A DNA stretch of 64,000 nucleotides from assembly GCA_902728285.1 (NCBI GenBank), contig CACVBU010001167.1, forward strand, positions 31,657 through 95,656. Reading direction: 5' to 3'. Source of the DNA: Clytia hemisphaerica (taxonomy: Eukaryota; Cnidaria; Hydrozoa; Leptothecata; Clytiidae). Both the position numbers and the translations under genes were made by a program. Positions 11,421 to 23,257 of this stretch are shown here, piece after piece (the stretch's first letter is position 1; every line of letters starts with the position of its first letter). The notes below the pieces were generated by a model. It had not been told where the DNA came from. It did no database searches and worked only from the letters and a program-made list of their open reading frames with translations.

Positions 11421-13502
11421 ATGTCGCATCTTGGCAAATATAAGAAGGGTAGTCCAAAACAAAATTGGAGGGAAAGATATCAACAAAGATTGAAACAATC
11501 TCGTGGTCAAACGATGGAAGAAGAACATTATGATAACAAATTAATCAATCATGGTGAGTAATCAATAAACCCTCAGGTTAACGAAGGATGTGTATGTCCT
11601 TGCTAACTAAAAATCTATAATCAACCCTTACGGCATAGATGATAGGGAAATCCCTCAAAGAGGTTTTCCCCAGATTTTTGTTTATCTTGGGTTTTAGAAG
11701 GTATGTAGGACTAAGTAGGTATAATCACAAACTTTCCTTTTTTCAATTTTTAGGAACTGGCCAATCGAAAGTGACTTTGAATAAGTCAACTATTTATGTG
11801 GTTGGAATAGTTGTAGCTGTTTTATTTGTTTTACTCGTGGTTGACATCAAGCTCAAGCTGGATGTTTCAAAACCGGCAACACAAGCAGAAGGAGAAGGAC
11901 ACCAACAGAATCATCAAGTCAACCATTCTCACCAAAAATCTTCACCTACATTCAAACAAACAACTCTCATACTAAAAAAAGATTGTCAACCTAAAAAAAT
12001 ATATTGCGCTGATGTTTTACATGAAGCTGTTAAGGGTCATTGGTCTAAACAACACCATACCATAAACCCATGGCAACAAGATTCAATTGAGAAAATACGA
12101 ACAAAATTAGGACTTCCCATACACATGACTCGAAAGGATTCAAGGTGAACTTACAAGTTCGTTTTACACTTTTTAGACATTTTTTAGACTCTTACTTTCA
12201 ACACCACATGATCTCTATCTGTAGCGCACTTTTATCTGGATTGTCGAAAACGACGAAATTATTTATTTTATTTTATTTATATTACTTCTCAGATGTGGCC
12301 TTCACTTTCCAATTCCAAATACAAGACTAGCAGCATTATGCAATTCAACAGGATCAAATTCACATTGCTGTTGCGAATCTACAGGATTTTGTGGAAACAC
12401 AAAAGAACATTGTGGTCAACCAACATCATTTGATATGAAGAAGTTGATGTCTGAACAAAATGTTGCATGGCTGCCACAAAATAATGATTGTAGACTTGAT
12501 AAGAAACTTGGGAAGAAAATATGGTGCAATGTACTTTCGAAAACCGTCAAGAGATTGATATTCTTTGGTATGCAAAATATAATACTTTCTGATAATTTAA
12601 CCATCAAGGGATCTGTATACCGAGTTTATCGTTCTACATCTGCAATTTGAGCTTTACTAAGCTCCTTTGTACATTTCAAGGGATCCTCTAAAATAAGAAA
12701 CCCTCCTCAATCAAAAAGTTATCACTGGGAAGGAAGATAACTTGGATACAAAATTATTCCTGTCGGAAATATATTGGATATATTTCAGTTATGAACTATA
12801 ATCCGAAAATCCAATATGATATACGATAATAATACCATTTTCATATCTTTTCGTTATGCAGGTGACAGTCAAGCAAGAAATTTCTTCATTTCACTGGTAT
12901 CGCTATTAACTGAAAACTATAAAGATGCAGGGATAGCAAAAAGATTTAGAGCTGACCCAAATGCTCAAAAGAACTGTACTGGTGCACACCAAATCTTGAA
13001 TCACGATTGCAGAAGATTTTTGATTCGAAGTAGTAAAGAGGTTTATGGTGGGATATGCGACGGAGAACATTTTGAGATCAGTTATTATCCACATTTTGAT
13101 TCGTTTGTTAGCAAAGACACCGAGAAAATGTTGCAAGGGTTATACGGTCAAATAAATACGTACGTCATTCTGAGCTCCGGAACTCATTTCAACTCCGACT
13201 ACCGCAGCTTTATTCATTATTTCTTTGAATACATGGTCAAACTGAAAAAGAACAGTCCATGGCCACACTATCTAGTTGAAACACTTCATGAAGTGATTTC
13301 TCCAGAATCAAACACTAAGAGGCGAGAATTCAATACCCGAATAAAGCAAAAAGCAAAACAATTAGGTGTAGAGGTTTTTGATGGTACGTTGTTGAGTAAG
13401 AACTTGGAAAGTTTTGATGGTCGTAATTATGGGATGGCTTTTCATTCACTCAAGGCGAAAGTACTTTTGCATTATTTTTATAATAAGAATGCTGGATGTT
13501 GA
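11421..13502 (+). CDS. Membrane-anchored PC-esterase-like (SGNH) protein
   Basis: Four exons (11421-11553, 11754-12144, 12293-12567, 12862-13502) join in phase to give 479 residues. The start is the first ATG before a good GTGAGT donor. Residues 1-55 are basic and cytosolic; a membrane segment spans about 58-74, so this is a type II protein with its bulk outside. A Cys-rich module follows at about 176-215 (CNSTGSNSHCCC..GFCGNT.EHC), as seen in cnidarian PC-esterase proteins. The SGNH domain runs from FFGDSQARNFF (nucleophile Ser269, codon for Gly267 split by intron 3), through SSGTHFNSD, to FDGRNYGMAFH near 451-461. NXPE/PC-esterase/CASD1 relatives work on glycans. The usual D-x-x-H reads D-G-R-N here (Asp452, Asn455), so activity is uncertain. 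The substrate is unknown. Confidence 0.85.
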
Positions 13503-14776
13503 AATATATGGATTACGTTTATCCTTAAAAAAATTGAAGTTAATTTTGACGATCCCTGATTTTGAAAAAAATTAGTTAGTTTTCTCTAGTTTTTTTTTCT
13601 TCTTATTTTAAGTTTTAGTTCGTCCGCCTTCCGCAGAATGTGACGGAAAGGAGACCCGGGGGGGCACCCGACTTCTAAGTGACGGCTAGACTTGTGAACA
13701 AGTCTGTTATTACTTTTCGCGCAAAGATTTAGAGTTGGGATACTAGTTAGGTAAAATCGGAAAACGTACACACGGGAAATTACGCACCGAGAAAGAGGGA
13801 AATAACATTGAAATTTGAGAATATCGTTCTAGATACGGTTTCCCGATTTTACCACTCTAGTAAGATTTTCCGATGTGATGTTTCTCAAACATCCGGTTAT
13901 TTCATTCAACGACTATACTAGTCTAAGTGACGGCATGTACCACCGAAGAAATGGCTTGAGCATTGAAAAAGTACCCTCACAGTGCATTTTACCGAACTTT
14001 TCTGACCTTTAAAGTATAGTTCGTTTAATATCTTTTTTTGCTGAAGCCATCTGAAAATGAGTACATGAGTGGAGGTGTCGACACAATATGTAAAACAAAT
14101 CCAAAGTGGGTTAAAACTATAAAGATACATTAGATTTTTACTGTCAGACTTGCAATTCAGCAATCCCCAAACACACCCTTACAGTGTATCCAGCTAAAAG
14201 CTTATAGTGCACTCTATCAAAAGTACACCCTTAGCCTTACAGTCCTTTTCAAGGGTCTCGAAAAACCTACCCTTAAGGGCGGCACATGCCGTGGGTCGAA
14301 CTATATAAGTGCCCCCTTCCCCGGGAAAGAAGATGCTCAAGATGCACAAGCAAAGTTGACCTCTGAGAATATTTGTAGGCAGATGAAACAGAAAAAATTA
14401 ATGCCAACGAAATGTAAAGTTGCCTTGCCAAATGATAACAAGTAATTTTCAAATTTTATTGTTCTATTTTTCATAGTTTAAAAATCAAAAATGAACATCA
14501 AACTTTTCTTACTACTTTTCTTACATTCTTTTCCAGTGGGAGAGGAATCCCATAAAACGAGGTTATTAGACTTCCATCGTCGACATTTTCCTGCATTTTC
14601 CTAAAAACAAAATAGATAACTTTTCGAATCCGATTTCTTTTCACTGGAAAATTGGAGGACCGAGTAATATATTTTATTAATATAATGGCAATCTGGGGTT
14701 CCCAATAATCAATGTGGTCATAAAAATAACGTAACAATTACTGTGAACCTAAAAATTACTATTCATTTTCAATTAT
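13503..14776. other. Intergenic region, no gene
   Basis: No exon is recognised. Poly-G/C stretches and short inverted motifs occur. Near 14305 the sequence TATATAAG sits just upstream of a C-rich run and resembles a TATA box, but no gene follows in phase. Confidence 0.35.
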
Positions 14777-15473
14777 TACTCTCGGGTACCTAATAGCCGG
14801 GGGGGGGTTTGGAATAAGCAGGGGGGTTAGAAAAAATCTCAAAAATTAATAAGCGGGGGGGGGGTTGGAATAAAAACATCCTGGGTGGAAAATTTTCGAA
14901 AAGGAGGCTAATACAGCAGAATTAGGGAAAAAGAGGGAACTTTCAAAAAAAATTCCTAAAAATCAGTAAGCGGGGGGAGGTTGGAATAAGAATGTCCTTA
15001 GTCTAGCAAGCTAGACGACTAATTTATACATAGTAGAAATAAAACAAAAAGTAATGAATGGAACAATTTTAGTCGTCTAGAAACCTTTGTGCACTAACTC
15101 CATACAAAAGAAAAGTGTCAATATTGCAATTACAATTTTTTCCTGCTCAAAATAATTCTTGAGAAAAAAAATATGTGTGGATTTGTGTATTGAAAGTTTT
15201 TCATTTGAGTTGATTTCGTTTTGAGAGTTTGTTGTTGCTTAATAAATTGTTTTCTCGCTACGCAAGTTTCTGCGTAGCTAGCCGGGATATCTATAAGGCT
15301 GGAACACCGGATTCTTCCAGTCGTTTATACAAACTAAATCCCGTATTATTATTATAAGTATTGGTATTATTAGTATTACACGCATTATAAACGACTCCAG
15401 TCTAGAATGTCCTGGGTGGAAAGTTTTCGAAAAATTAATTAGCGGCCCCCCGGCTATTAGGTACCCGAGAGTA
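14777..15473. mobile_element. TIR element, TACTCTCGGGTAC family, copy 1
   Basis: The ends TACTCTCGGGTACCTAATAG and the exact complement enclose 697 bp. Near both ends are G or C runs and repeated TTGGAATAAG-type blocks. The element is split by a second insertion at 14999-15405. A shorter, uninterrupted sister copy is at 19231-19525. Confidence 0.8.
14999..15405. mobile_element. Nested hAT-type MITE with 8-bp TSD
   Basis: The direct repeat AATGTCCT (14991-14998 and 15406-15413) brackets 407 bp. The ends are TAGTCTAGCAAGCTAGACGA and GACTCCAGTCTAG. It contains a perfect small hairpin, GCTACGCAAGTTTCTGCGTAGC with its loop. The sister element at 19231-19525 carries the same site with a single AATGTCCT, which proves the insertion. 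A reversed partial copy is at 33957-34293. Confidence 0.88.
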
Positions 15474-16334
15474 TTCCAACAAAAGTGAAAAAATAGCAAT
15501 TCATTAAACAACTGCTGGATAAATATTCAATATGGTTAAAATCTATTAAATCACAATTGGGGAGAAATATATTATCATGAAAATTTGATTTAATCTTTTT
15601 CACATTTGAAGAGCAAGTTAGATGTACCATAATTTGTTCTGTTCCTGATTGAAAACGCACCAAAAATATGATCATCACCGACACAACGAAATGTTTGGAA
15701 TCGTATAAAAAAGATTTTAAGTATAGCTTAAAAAGAAACTTTATATTTTTCTTCTTGAACTTTGGTCTTGGATTTTCCGGCGCTTTTATATTCCTGTATA
15801 TCGAATATTGCTATGACGTGGTTTCTCCAAAAAATTTCCAAACAAGACTTAAAATTGACGAAACTTTGTAATCATTCGACAAATATATTCAACAGTTCAA
15901 CTGGACGACTGAACGTAAACAAATGTGTAATTTTAAATAACTCTATGTTCTCGGATTATATTCATGGCTGATTTTCAATCTTTTTGCAAAGAATTTATTC
16001 ATGTTGCTCAGGAGTAGAATGAATGTCATTTTTCAGCCAAAAACATTATGCGTTGGTTAGAATATACTTATACAGTACATTTCACAATAGGTAGGTCAAT
16101 TCATTCATTTCCATTTTGTGGAATCGATCCAGTGTTACCAAAGGGTACCAGGGGAGAAAGTGAATGGAAAGTGTGCAGCATACACCTCCAAAAAGACCAA
16201 ATCTTTGAAAAAAACTGACCCTTACGTTTTAGTTAAACTAGATTTAATGGCATTATTAAACATACTAATATCATACATACTAGGGACTAGTAGATACCAT
16301 ATTGCTACATTATTGAGTTGAATTAAAGATAACC

Positions 16335-17905
16335 TTTTTGGCCCAGCGCTAGCGAGTGGGCCTTTAATGAGAGTCTCACTATTTTTTTGTCCGTGTTTCC
16401 TTCTGTCTGTCCGTTTTGGTAGAAACGGCGCTTAATACCAGTACCACACTTTTTGCCGTCTGGACAGGGAAAAGCTTGCTAAAGTCGGGTACTGGCTAAA
16501 AAAGATATATTTTCTAAACAAAACAAGATGGCGGTCGATGCGAGGAAATTGATTCGTGTTGATTCATACTTTCTTGAACATTTTCTTTGCTTTAGAGACT
16601 TTCAAACCAAAGAAACCTTTTAGTGATTTTTCTTTGTAGACCTTTTTCAACATTCTGTCATATCTTATAGTTTTTGCTCAAGTTTTCATAAAGCTTTAGG
16701 GCTGAAAATTCTACCTTAAATCACTGTCATTTTAAGTTTCTTGTTTTCAAAAAGACTTTATTTTTAGGAAATAATGGCTTCTAATATAGAAATAAATAAA
16801 CTGAAATGTGTAAATTTAAATAAGACACAATTTTGCTTCTGGATCTGTCGCTGTTAAACAACGGTCAGTACAGTGACAGTGGGACGTGGCATGATTTTCA
16901 AACTCAACAACGTATCATTTCAAGTAAACTGATTCTGGAATTTGTTAATGGACACTAAAATGGAGTTAATGTGTAAATTGGAACAAGATTGGAACTTTTT
17001 CCATGATGCTACATGTGAAAATGGTTATTTCTGGATCTGTCTCGTTTAACGATTGGTGGCTTGATTTTTCAAACACGACACAGAATTTTTTCAAATATAT
17101 ACAGATTTAAAATGGAATATGGCAATGAAGACTAAAATGCAGCTCATGTGTAAATTGGAACAAGATTGGAACTTTTTCCATGATGCTACGTGTGAAAATG
17201 GTTATTTCTAGATCTGTCTCGTTTAACGAATTGGTGGTTTGATTTTTTAAACTCGCAACACAGAATTATTTCAAATACCGATTATTAATGGATTATGGCA
17301 ATGGAGACTAAATTGCAGCTCATGTGTAAATTTGAACAAGATTGGAACTTTTTCCATGATGCTACGTGTGAAAATGGTTGTTTCTAGATCTGTCTCGTTT
17401 AACGAATTGGTGGTTTGATTTTTCAAACTCGCAACACAGAATTATTTCAAATACCGATTATTAATGGATTATGGCCATGGAGACTAAAATGCAGCTCATG
17501 TGTAAATTTGAACAAGATTGGAACTTTTTCCATGATGCTACGTGTGAAAATGGTTGTTTCTAGATCTGTCTCGTTTAACGAATTGGTGGTTTGATTTTTC
17601 AAACTCGCAACACAGAATTATTTCAAATACCGATTATTAATGGATTATGGCCATGGAGACTAAAATGCAGCTCATGTGTAAATTTGAACAAGATTGGAAA
17701 TGAAGAAAGGGAGAATTATCCTCGTTGACTTATCTTTCATTGTGTTTTGTTCGACGCAGTAAAATTTTAAATCCTTTGGCCATCCCTTTCCTGGGGGAAA
17801 TTTGAAATCTTGTTAAACATTTTTGAGAAATTCCGAAAATCGCGAAAATCGCGCGCAAAAATTTCACTTTTGCTGGGCCTTCACGCCCAACGGGCTTCTT
17901 GTTTA
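16335..17905. repeat. Intronic repeat with ~177-bp minisatellite
   Basis: Inside intron 2 of the channel gene, four units and a partial fifth of about 175-178 bp start near 16970, 17146, 17321, 17498 and 17675. Each contains GGAACAAGATTGGAACTTTT, GATCTGTCTCGTTTAACGA and CAGCTCATGTGTAAATT. The later units are nearly identical, so expansion is recent. The array sits between GGCCCAGCGCTAGCGAGTGG (near 16341) and CTGGGCCTTCACGCCCAACG (near 17874), which look like the ends of one mobile element. GCCCAACGGGC near the right end can form a small hairpin. Confidence 0.75.
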
Positions 17906-19230
17906 TAATATGGAGAGCAGGCGTGCCTCTTATGCTGACGAAGCAGAATAAACAAAAGAATTTGTGCCCGCTCGGTTTGTTCTTCTTGTTTTAGATGCTG
18001 AGTATGTAAATGGTAGAAGATTAAATATTATCCTAGCCTACACAATAGACAGCTCCAGGCTTTTGGGCCTAAAGTATGTTTAACTTCTGCACATTTATTA
18101 CCGCTTCTTTAACTTTCATGTAGGTTGGGGGATGATCGTACCACGTTCCAATACAGGAATGATCGCCACCGTCATATACGCTATACCTGCAATTACCATC
18201 TGTACCCTAGTCTGAATCGCAGACCTCTACAAAACCGCAGGTAGTATAGGTCTGCTTAATGATCTACCAACCGCTTTCCGATTCGTTTTTTTTTAATTCG
18301 ATGTATTTTACAGAATCTTGGCGAGTTAATAATTTGATTGACATTGATGTGTGCGCAAAAACAATCATTTCGAACGTTTTCAATTAGAATGTTTACATTC
18401 GAATTTCGAATCCCAGACCAGAAAAACAAAACAGAAAGAAAGATAAAAAACAATCTGATGCGCGCATTTCTGTACATTCTGTAAATTTATTTTTAACTTT
18501 TGCTTTAATAAGATATCTGGTCTGTAAATTTATCAAAACTTTTCCTTCAGCTCTTCGGTCGAAGCTCAAAAATACAAATATGAACAAAAAAGTGAAAGAA
18601 AACAACCAAAAACACTCCAATCTCTTCAAAAGCTCGTTCAAAAGGATTGAAGCTAAGTACACGAAAAAGATAAACACAAAGGCCACACAGTATCGAAGAG
18701 TGAAATGCCAAAGCTGAAGAAAAGTTTTTTGTTTGTTTTAACATTTAACAAGGGAACAACAACACTCCCTTTTGTAGAATCATAAAGAAGTAATGTCAGA
18801 AATATTCAATATAACCCCAGAAATGTACTGTATAAACATAACTAAAATACCTTGAAATAATCTGCAACATATCTGTAGAACTGACAAAACAATTATCTGG
18901 AGCCAAAGTGATCAACGAATTCAGTGTGGTAAAAAATTATACACTCATACAAGTCCAAATTCAAGCATCAAAATGTAGTTTTATGAAGCAAAATTTTGTT
19001 GGAGCACACAGAAGATACATCAGGGCACTTAAATTCAATAAATTTAATTTAGTAATCTTTTACAAAATTTCCATATTAAACAAGAAAGGAGGAAGAAAAA
19101 AAGACAACTTCCTTCCGCCTACTTTTTTTTTGAAATCCAAATATATTTTCCAATCTATGATTCGGTGCCTCAGAGAAAATGTAAACATTACGTAATGTTA
19201 TATTTGTAGACACTCGCCAGCTAAAAATGT

Positions 19231-19525
19231 CTTTAGCCGTATACTCTCGGGTACTTAATAGCCGCCCCCCCGCTAATTAATTTTTCGAAAATTTTCCACC
19301 CAGGACATTCTTATTCCAACCCCCCCGCTTATTAATTTTTGGGAAAATGTTTTTGAAAGTTCCCTTTTTTGTCTTAATTCTGCTGTATTAGCCTCCTTTT
19401 CAAACATTTTCCACCCAGGACATTTTTATTCCAACCCCCCCGCTTATTAAATTTTGAGATTTTTTCCAACCCCCCTGCTTATTCCACCCCCCCGGCTATT
19501 AGGTACCCGAGAGTATCGGCTAAAG
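19231..19525. mobile_element. TIR element, TACTCTCGGGTAC family, copy 2
   Basis: The ends CTTTAGCCGTATACTCTCGG and its near-perfect complement enclose about 295 bp. The interior has C-rich ATTCCAACCCCCC blocks. It matches the outer parts of 14777-15473 but lacks the nested insertion, so it serves as the empty site. It lies just upstream of the last channel exon, in intron 3. Confidence 0.8.
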
Positions 19526-20073
19526 GCGGCAAATCTCTGGACAAAAGAAATATCGCTTATTAAGCATCCTCTATAACGAGCACGAATCCGTTAGTGGATG
19601 CCAGCAGCCTATCTGTACCCTCAATCATATGTTCGCTGGTAGAGTCATTCTCAATACTTTGAAAATCGTCATCATCCTTATCGAAGACAAAAGTCTTCAA
19701 ACGACAGAAAATCATTGGATTTAATAGTAAAATCACCATATCTTTGTTTCTATTGACACTCTTATCGATGTTTTTATTTGGAATGTACATCAAGCCATAC
19801 ACCGATCATTTGTCGGTAATACAGAGAATTTATTTCATGGTGATTACCATCGTAACTATAGGCTTTGGTGATGTTGTTTATGATACAGAAGAGATGGCTA
19901 GCTATGATGATTGGCCTTTGACAATGGTTATTGTAATCATTTGTTTTGTGAATGTTTTTACATGTGTTGCCAGCTTGATCACAGCCATTGTGGAAGCAAT
20001 TTCAGGAGACGAAACAAATAAGGACGAACATTCGAAAGAAAGTCATGACCACAAATTGTCTATGGATATATGA

Positions 20074-23000
20074 TACAAATGTCTTTAAATAAGCCATCGT
20101 AGATATAGAAAATATTCTATAATTTGAAATTTGTTTTACATTGGACGAGACCATTTGTATTTTGCCAAAATTACAAAGAAAACTTTTTTGTATTATTGTA
20201 GCTTTAAATCATTCGTTTTGAAAGGTCAAAGAACATTTTAAGTGGCCTGTATTAGGAGGGGGTACCAAAAATATATTGAATGGTTAGGGGAAGGCTTGAA
20301 ATTATTTTGAGGATATCAAGGTGCGATTTTATTTTGTAATTTTTGAAAATATCCTCCACCCCACCCGGAGTAGATACTTTCTGACCACTCCCTATAGTAA
20401 AACTGACGTCATTTTTCGCTTTAGAAAGAGTAATTAATTTTAGATTACTGCCAAAAAAGATGAAACAAAAAAAAATCAGAAAGTAGAACATCTTCACAGT
20501 TTTTCAAAAATGTTGCGCACTGGAAAGGTTAAAGGTTTTCAAATAAACAATCAAAATGGTAGTTCCACGGCAACTTTTTGGCCATAATTTCAATATGAGA
20601 ATCGTGTATTTATCCGGATTCTAATGCCGGAAAACAGTGATGAAATCAATTAAAAAATATTTCAAGATTATGCGTCTTCTGAAAGTGGATTTACGTTTTG
20701 ACGCAACTTAAGTCAGTCTCAATATAACCTGCAGCGGAGACAAATAAGGCCGTAACTTCTGATAGAATTCGAATTAGATATATTATTATTGTGATATATA
20801 ATCAAAAAAATACATTTGTTCTTATCTTTTACACACCATTATACATTACTCATCGACCGCCGGAGGCGGTTTCTTTCATAGTGGTACGCTAATCTCGTTT
20901 TGCCTTGGCTCATTACTTTGTCTGCCATTTACTTTCGGTTTTTTTAACTAGATTACCCAGGTGTTTCTCTTTTTTTTCGCTGAATGTCTTTTATTCGGAA
21001 TTGAATAATCGAGACATGAAAAATGACTATATTGTAATCTGTTTTCAATGAATAATCTAAAATGTACTGGAGATGACATGTAGGCGTTAATAATGTGCAC
21101 CCGCTCTTTCGCGAGCGTGATGCGTGATGGAAGGCGGTCGTTTCAGTGTGGTTTAGATCCACACTGTGACCTAGTTATTATCACATATCATTATCACTTT
21201 AATTATTAGTCAGCCCCGGTGACTCTTCAAATCGGTTCGACGATTTTTTTCCCGCTGGTCGTCGTTAAGACTTTCATTTTTAATTCCGATTTCGGATTAT
21301 GTTCGGGAAACAGGATTTCGGGATTATTTAGCGCGCGAAAATAATTTTTTCTTAGCAAGATAAAATAAGAAAAGAAAAAAAAACACATAACATAAAAAGA
21401 AGCCTTATAATTAATAATAAGAAAAAAAATTCTTTTTTGCGTCATATCCAATAGTTAATAAAAGATGCGTTTGCATTGTAAATAAAGAGAGCTAATTATA
21501 GAGAAAGCATATATGGAGAAAGTGAGTATATCAAAGAATTCTTTTTCCTTCGAATAATGTTAAAAGTTATATACCACTTGTAGAATATTTCTTCTATCTG
21601 GGTCTTTTATTATTGTCATGGAAAGAGTATAACAACAACGGAATAAATCTTTTTCACCGACTTCTGCTTTGGATACGGATTCCACTATGCACTGCTCTGT
21701 TTTCTTCTGAACGTTTCAAGCAAAGAGTTACGTTCTTTCAAGCTGCTCAGATTTTAACAAAGCCAGATTTCTTATCTGTACTTCCTATTAATCATTCTAA
21801 GCCTTCTAAGCATTTTGGGCTGACTTTCCAGCGCAGCTGGTTTATCATTCCTTTAATTTACGAGGTTATCATCAACTGGAATTTCAACATCCCCCGGACA
21901 AAAACTTCCAAACCCCGGTGGTCAAAATTGGGTGACCAGACTGTCTCTAAAAACTGAGCTGTTTGGAAGAAACCGTAAGGAATTAAAAAACCCTAGTTAT
22001 GCTTCATATTCGGATACCCTCATCCTCTTCTAACTATTCGCTAACCTTTATTTTATAAAACTGTATATAATGATTTAAATATTTTCGTCTTGTGCTCCCT
22101 CGCACTCGTCTGTGTCCCCTCACACTCGTCTGTGCTCCCTCGCACGTCATTTTTAAGTATCCTATTCTCTACAGAAATTTACATAAATTGCTAAGGGAAG
22201 TAGCTTTTAGATTGCTAATGGAACTGTGGTGAAGTTGCTAGAAGTTACTAGTTGAGAGCTTGCCGACGTGTGAATAGCATCACTCGGATAACCCTTTTGA
22301 ATTGCACGCTTCTCATGTTTAATTTTCGGAACGCAAATTAAAAGCAAAATCGACATTTCATCCGAAACTGTAAATAAATTCATAAAGTATCGATCAGAAA
22401 TCTTATAACAAGCTTGATTACAAGGTGTTTTTAACGCTCGAAATTCTCTCAGAAAGGCTGACTTCATAGAACTTTGCAATTCTCAAGACAGATCCATTAA
22501 ATCCAGGAGACTTTATTGTCGATCAAATCAAACAAAGACACGATACCAATATTTTGTGGACTTTTTCTCATCAAGGTAAACCACTCACATTTTGTGTACG
22601 ACAATTGAATTAGGAAAACAAGACGACTCAGAGTTAAAAATTTTGCGTAAGTGTTCGATTATTCATAGATGAAATAATCATATTAAACGAGACCTGAGAG
22701 TACTAGGGTTGGAGAGTGTCAGTAAGACCTGAGAAAACTTACCCTAACGGAACATTCAGAGACTTTGGGAAGGTCGGCACTTACCTGACACCTATTTATG
22801 TCTAATTACCCCCCATCAACATTAAAAGAATGCAATAAAAAATTAGCAGATATCCGAAATCCTCGATGTTCAATCGAACACTATGCGGAATTTTAAAGCG
22901 GAAAAGCTGCGATATTTGACAACATTGCAGAATTCAACAACGCTGAAGTTGCGGAATTTTTCAGCGCTGTCATTCTATGCAATTTCCCGAACTGAACATG

Positions 23001-23257
23001 ACACATCGCACCTATCAAAAGGTATAAACTTATTATAGAACAGCTAGAATTTCTATCACTTAGATTGACACCCCCTGCTATAAATTCCTTTGTCAAATAC
23101 TTAGTAACTGATAATCAGTCTTTTAACACAACTGAATCAACTATCGACACCTATTTCTACCTGTAAAAAGAAGATATATCTGCATGAGGAATGATTACGT
23201 CAAATACTTTTTCGCATCAAGACGTCATTTTTTAAGCTGGCGAATTTCGCAAGGAAA
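20074..23257. other. Intergenic region, no gene recognised
   Basis: No exon series was found. Near 20708-20765 lies a fragment of the TTAA-type MITE family (GTCAGTCTCAATATAACCTG). At 22086-22146 a ~20-base unit (GTGCTCCCTCGCACTCGTCT theme) repeats three times. Three isolated ORFs of about 80-115 codons (21227-21451, 21613-21957, 22207-22479) have no domain features and are not annotated as genes. Confidence 0.4.

Larger units (their letters stand above)
15668..20073 (+). pseudogene. Two-pore-domain K+ channel, two in-frame stops
   Basis: Four exons (15668-15926, 16037-16090, 18124-18240, about 19694-20073) join in phase over 270 codons. M1 is at about 24-45, ending IFLYIEYCYD. Pore 1 is WLEYTYTVHFTIG|WG, with the intron inside the first Gly codon of the filter, the position conserved in K2P genes. 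M2 follows with MIVPRSNTGMIATVIYA, then M3 (FLLTLLSMFLFGMYI), pore 2 TIVTIGFGD (198-203) and M4. K2P channels carry background K+ current in the plasma membrane. Two stops break the frame: TAA at 15869-15871 (codon 68) and TGA at 18213-18215 (codon 135). The first filter is GWG where GYG, GFG or GLG is normal. The exon 4 acceptor is weak. I judge it a recent pseudogene; read-through or an assembly error is possible. Confidence 0.75.

Noticed and set aside
14300-14340. TATATAAG followed by a C-rich run, like a TATA promoter
   Set aside because: No gene begins downstream in phase; similar C-rich runs occur in nearby repeats.
15762-15971. Shifted frame through the channel cap, suggesting a frameshift
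   Set aside because: Staying in the first frame and using the GTAATT donor at 15927 gives correct phase to the next exon, so a single stop is the simpler reading.
16118-16321. 67-codon ORF following the first pore exon of the channel
   Set aside because: Pore 1 continues into the exon at 18124 by phase and by the conserved K2P intron site; this ORF has no pore or M2 features.
21613-21957. ORF of 114 codons on the plus strand
   Set aside because: No domain, no partner exons and ordinary AT-rich composition; likely chance.
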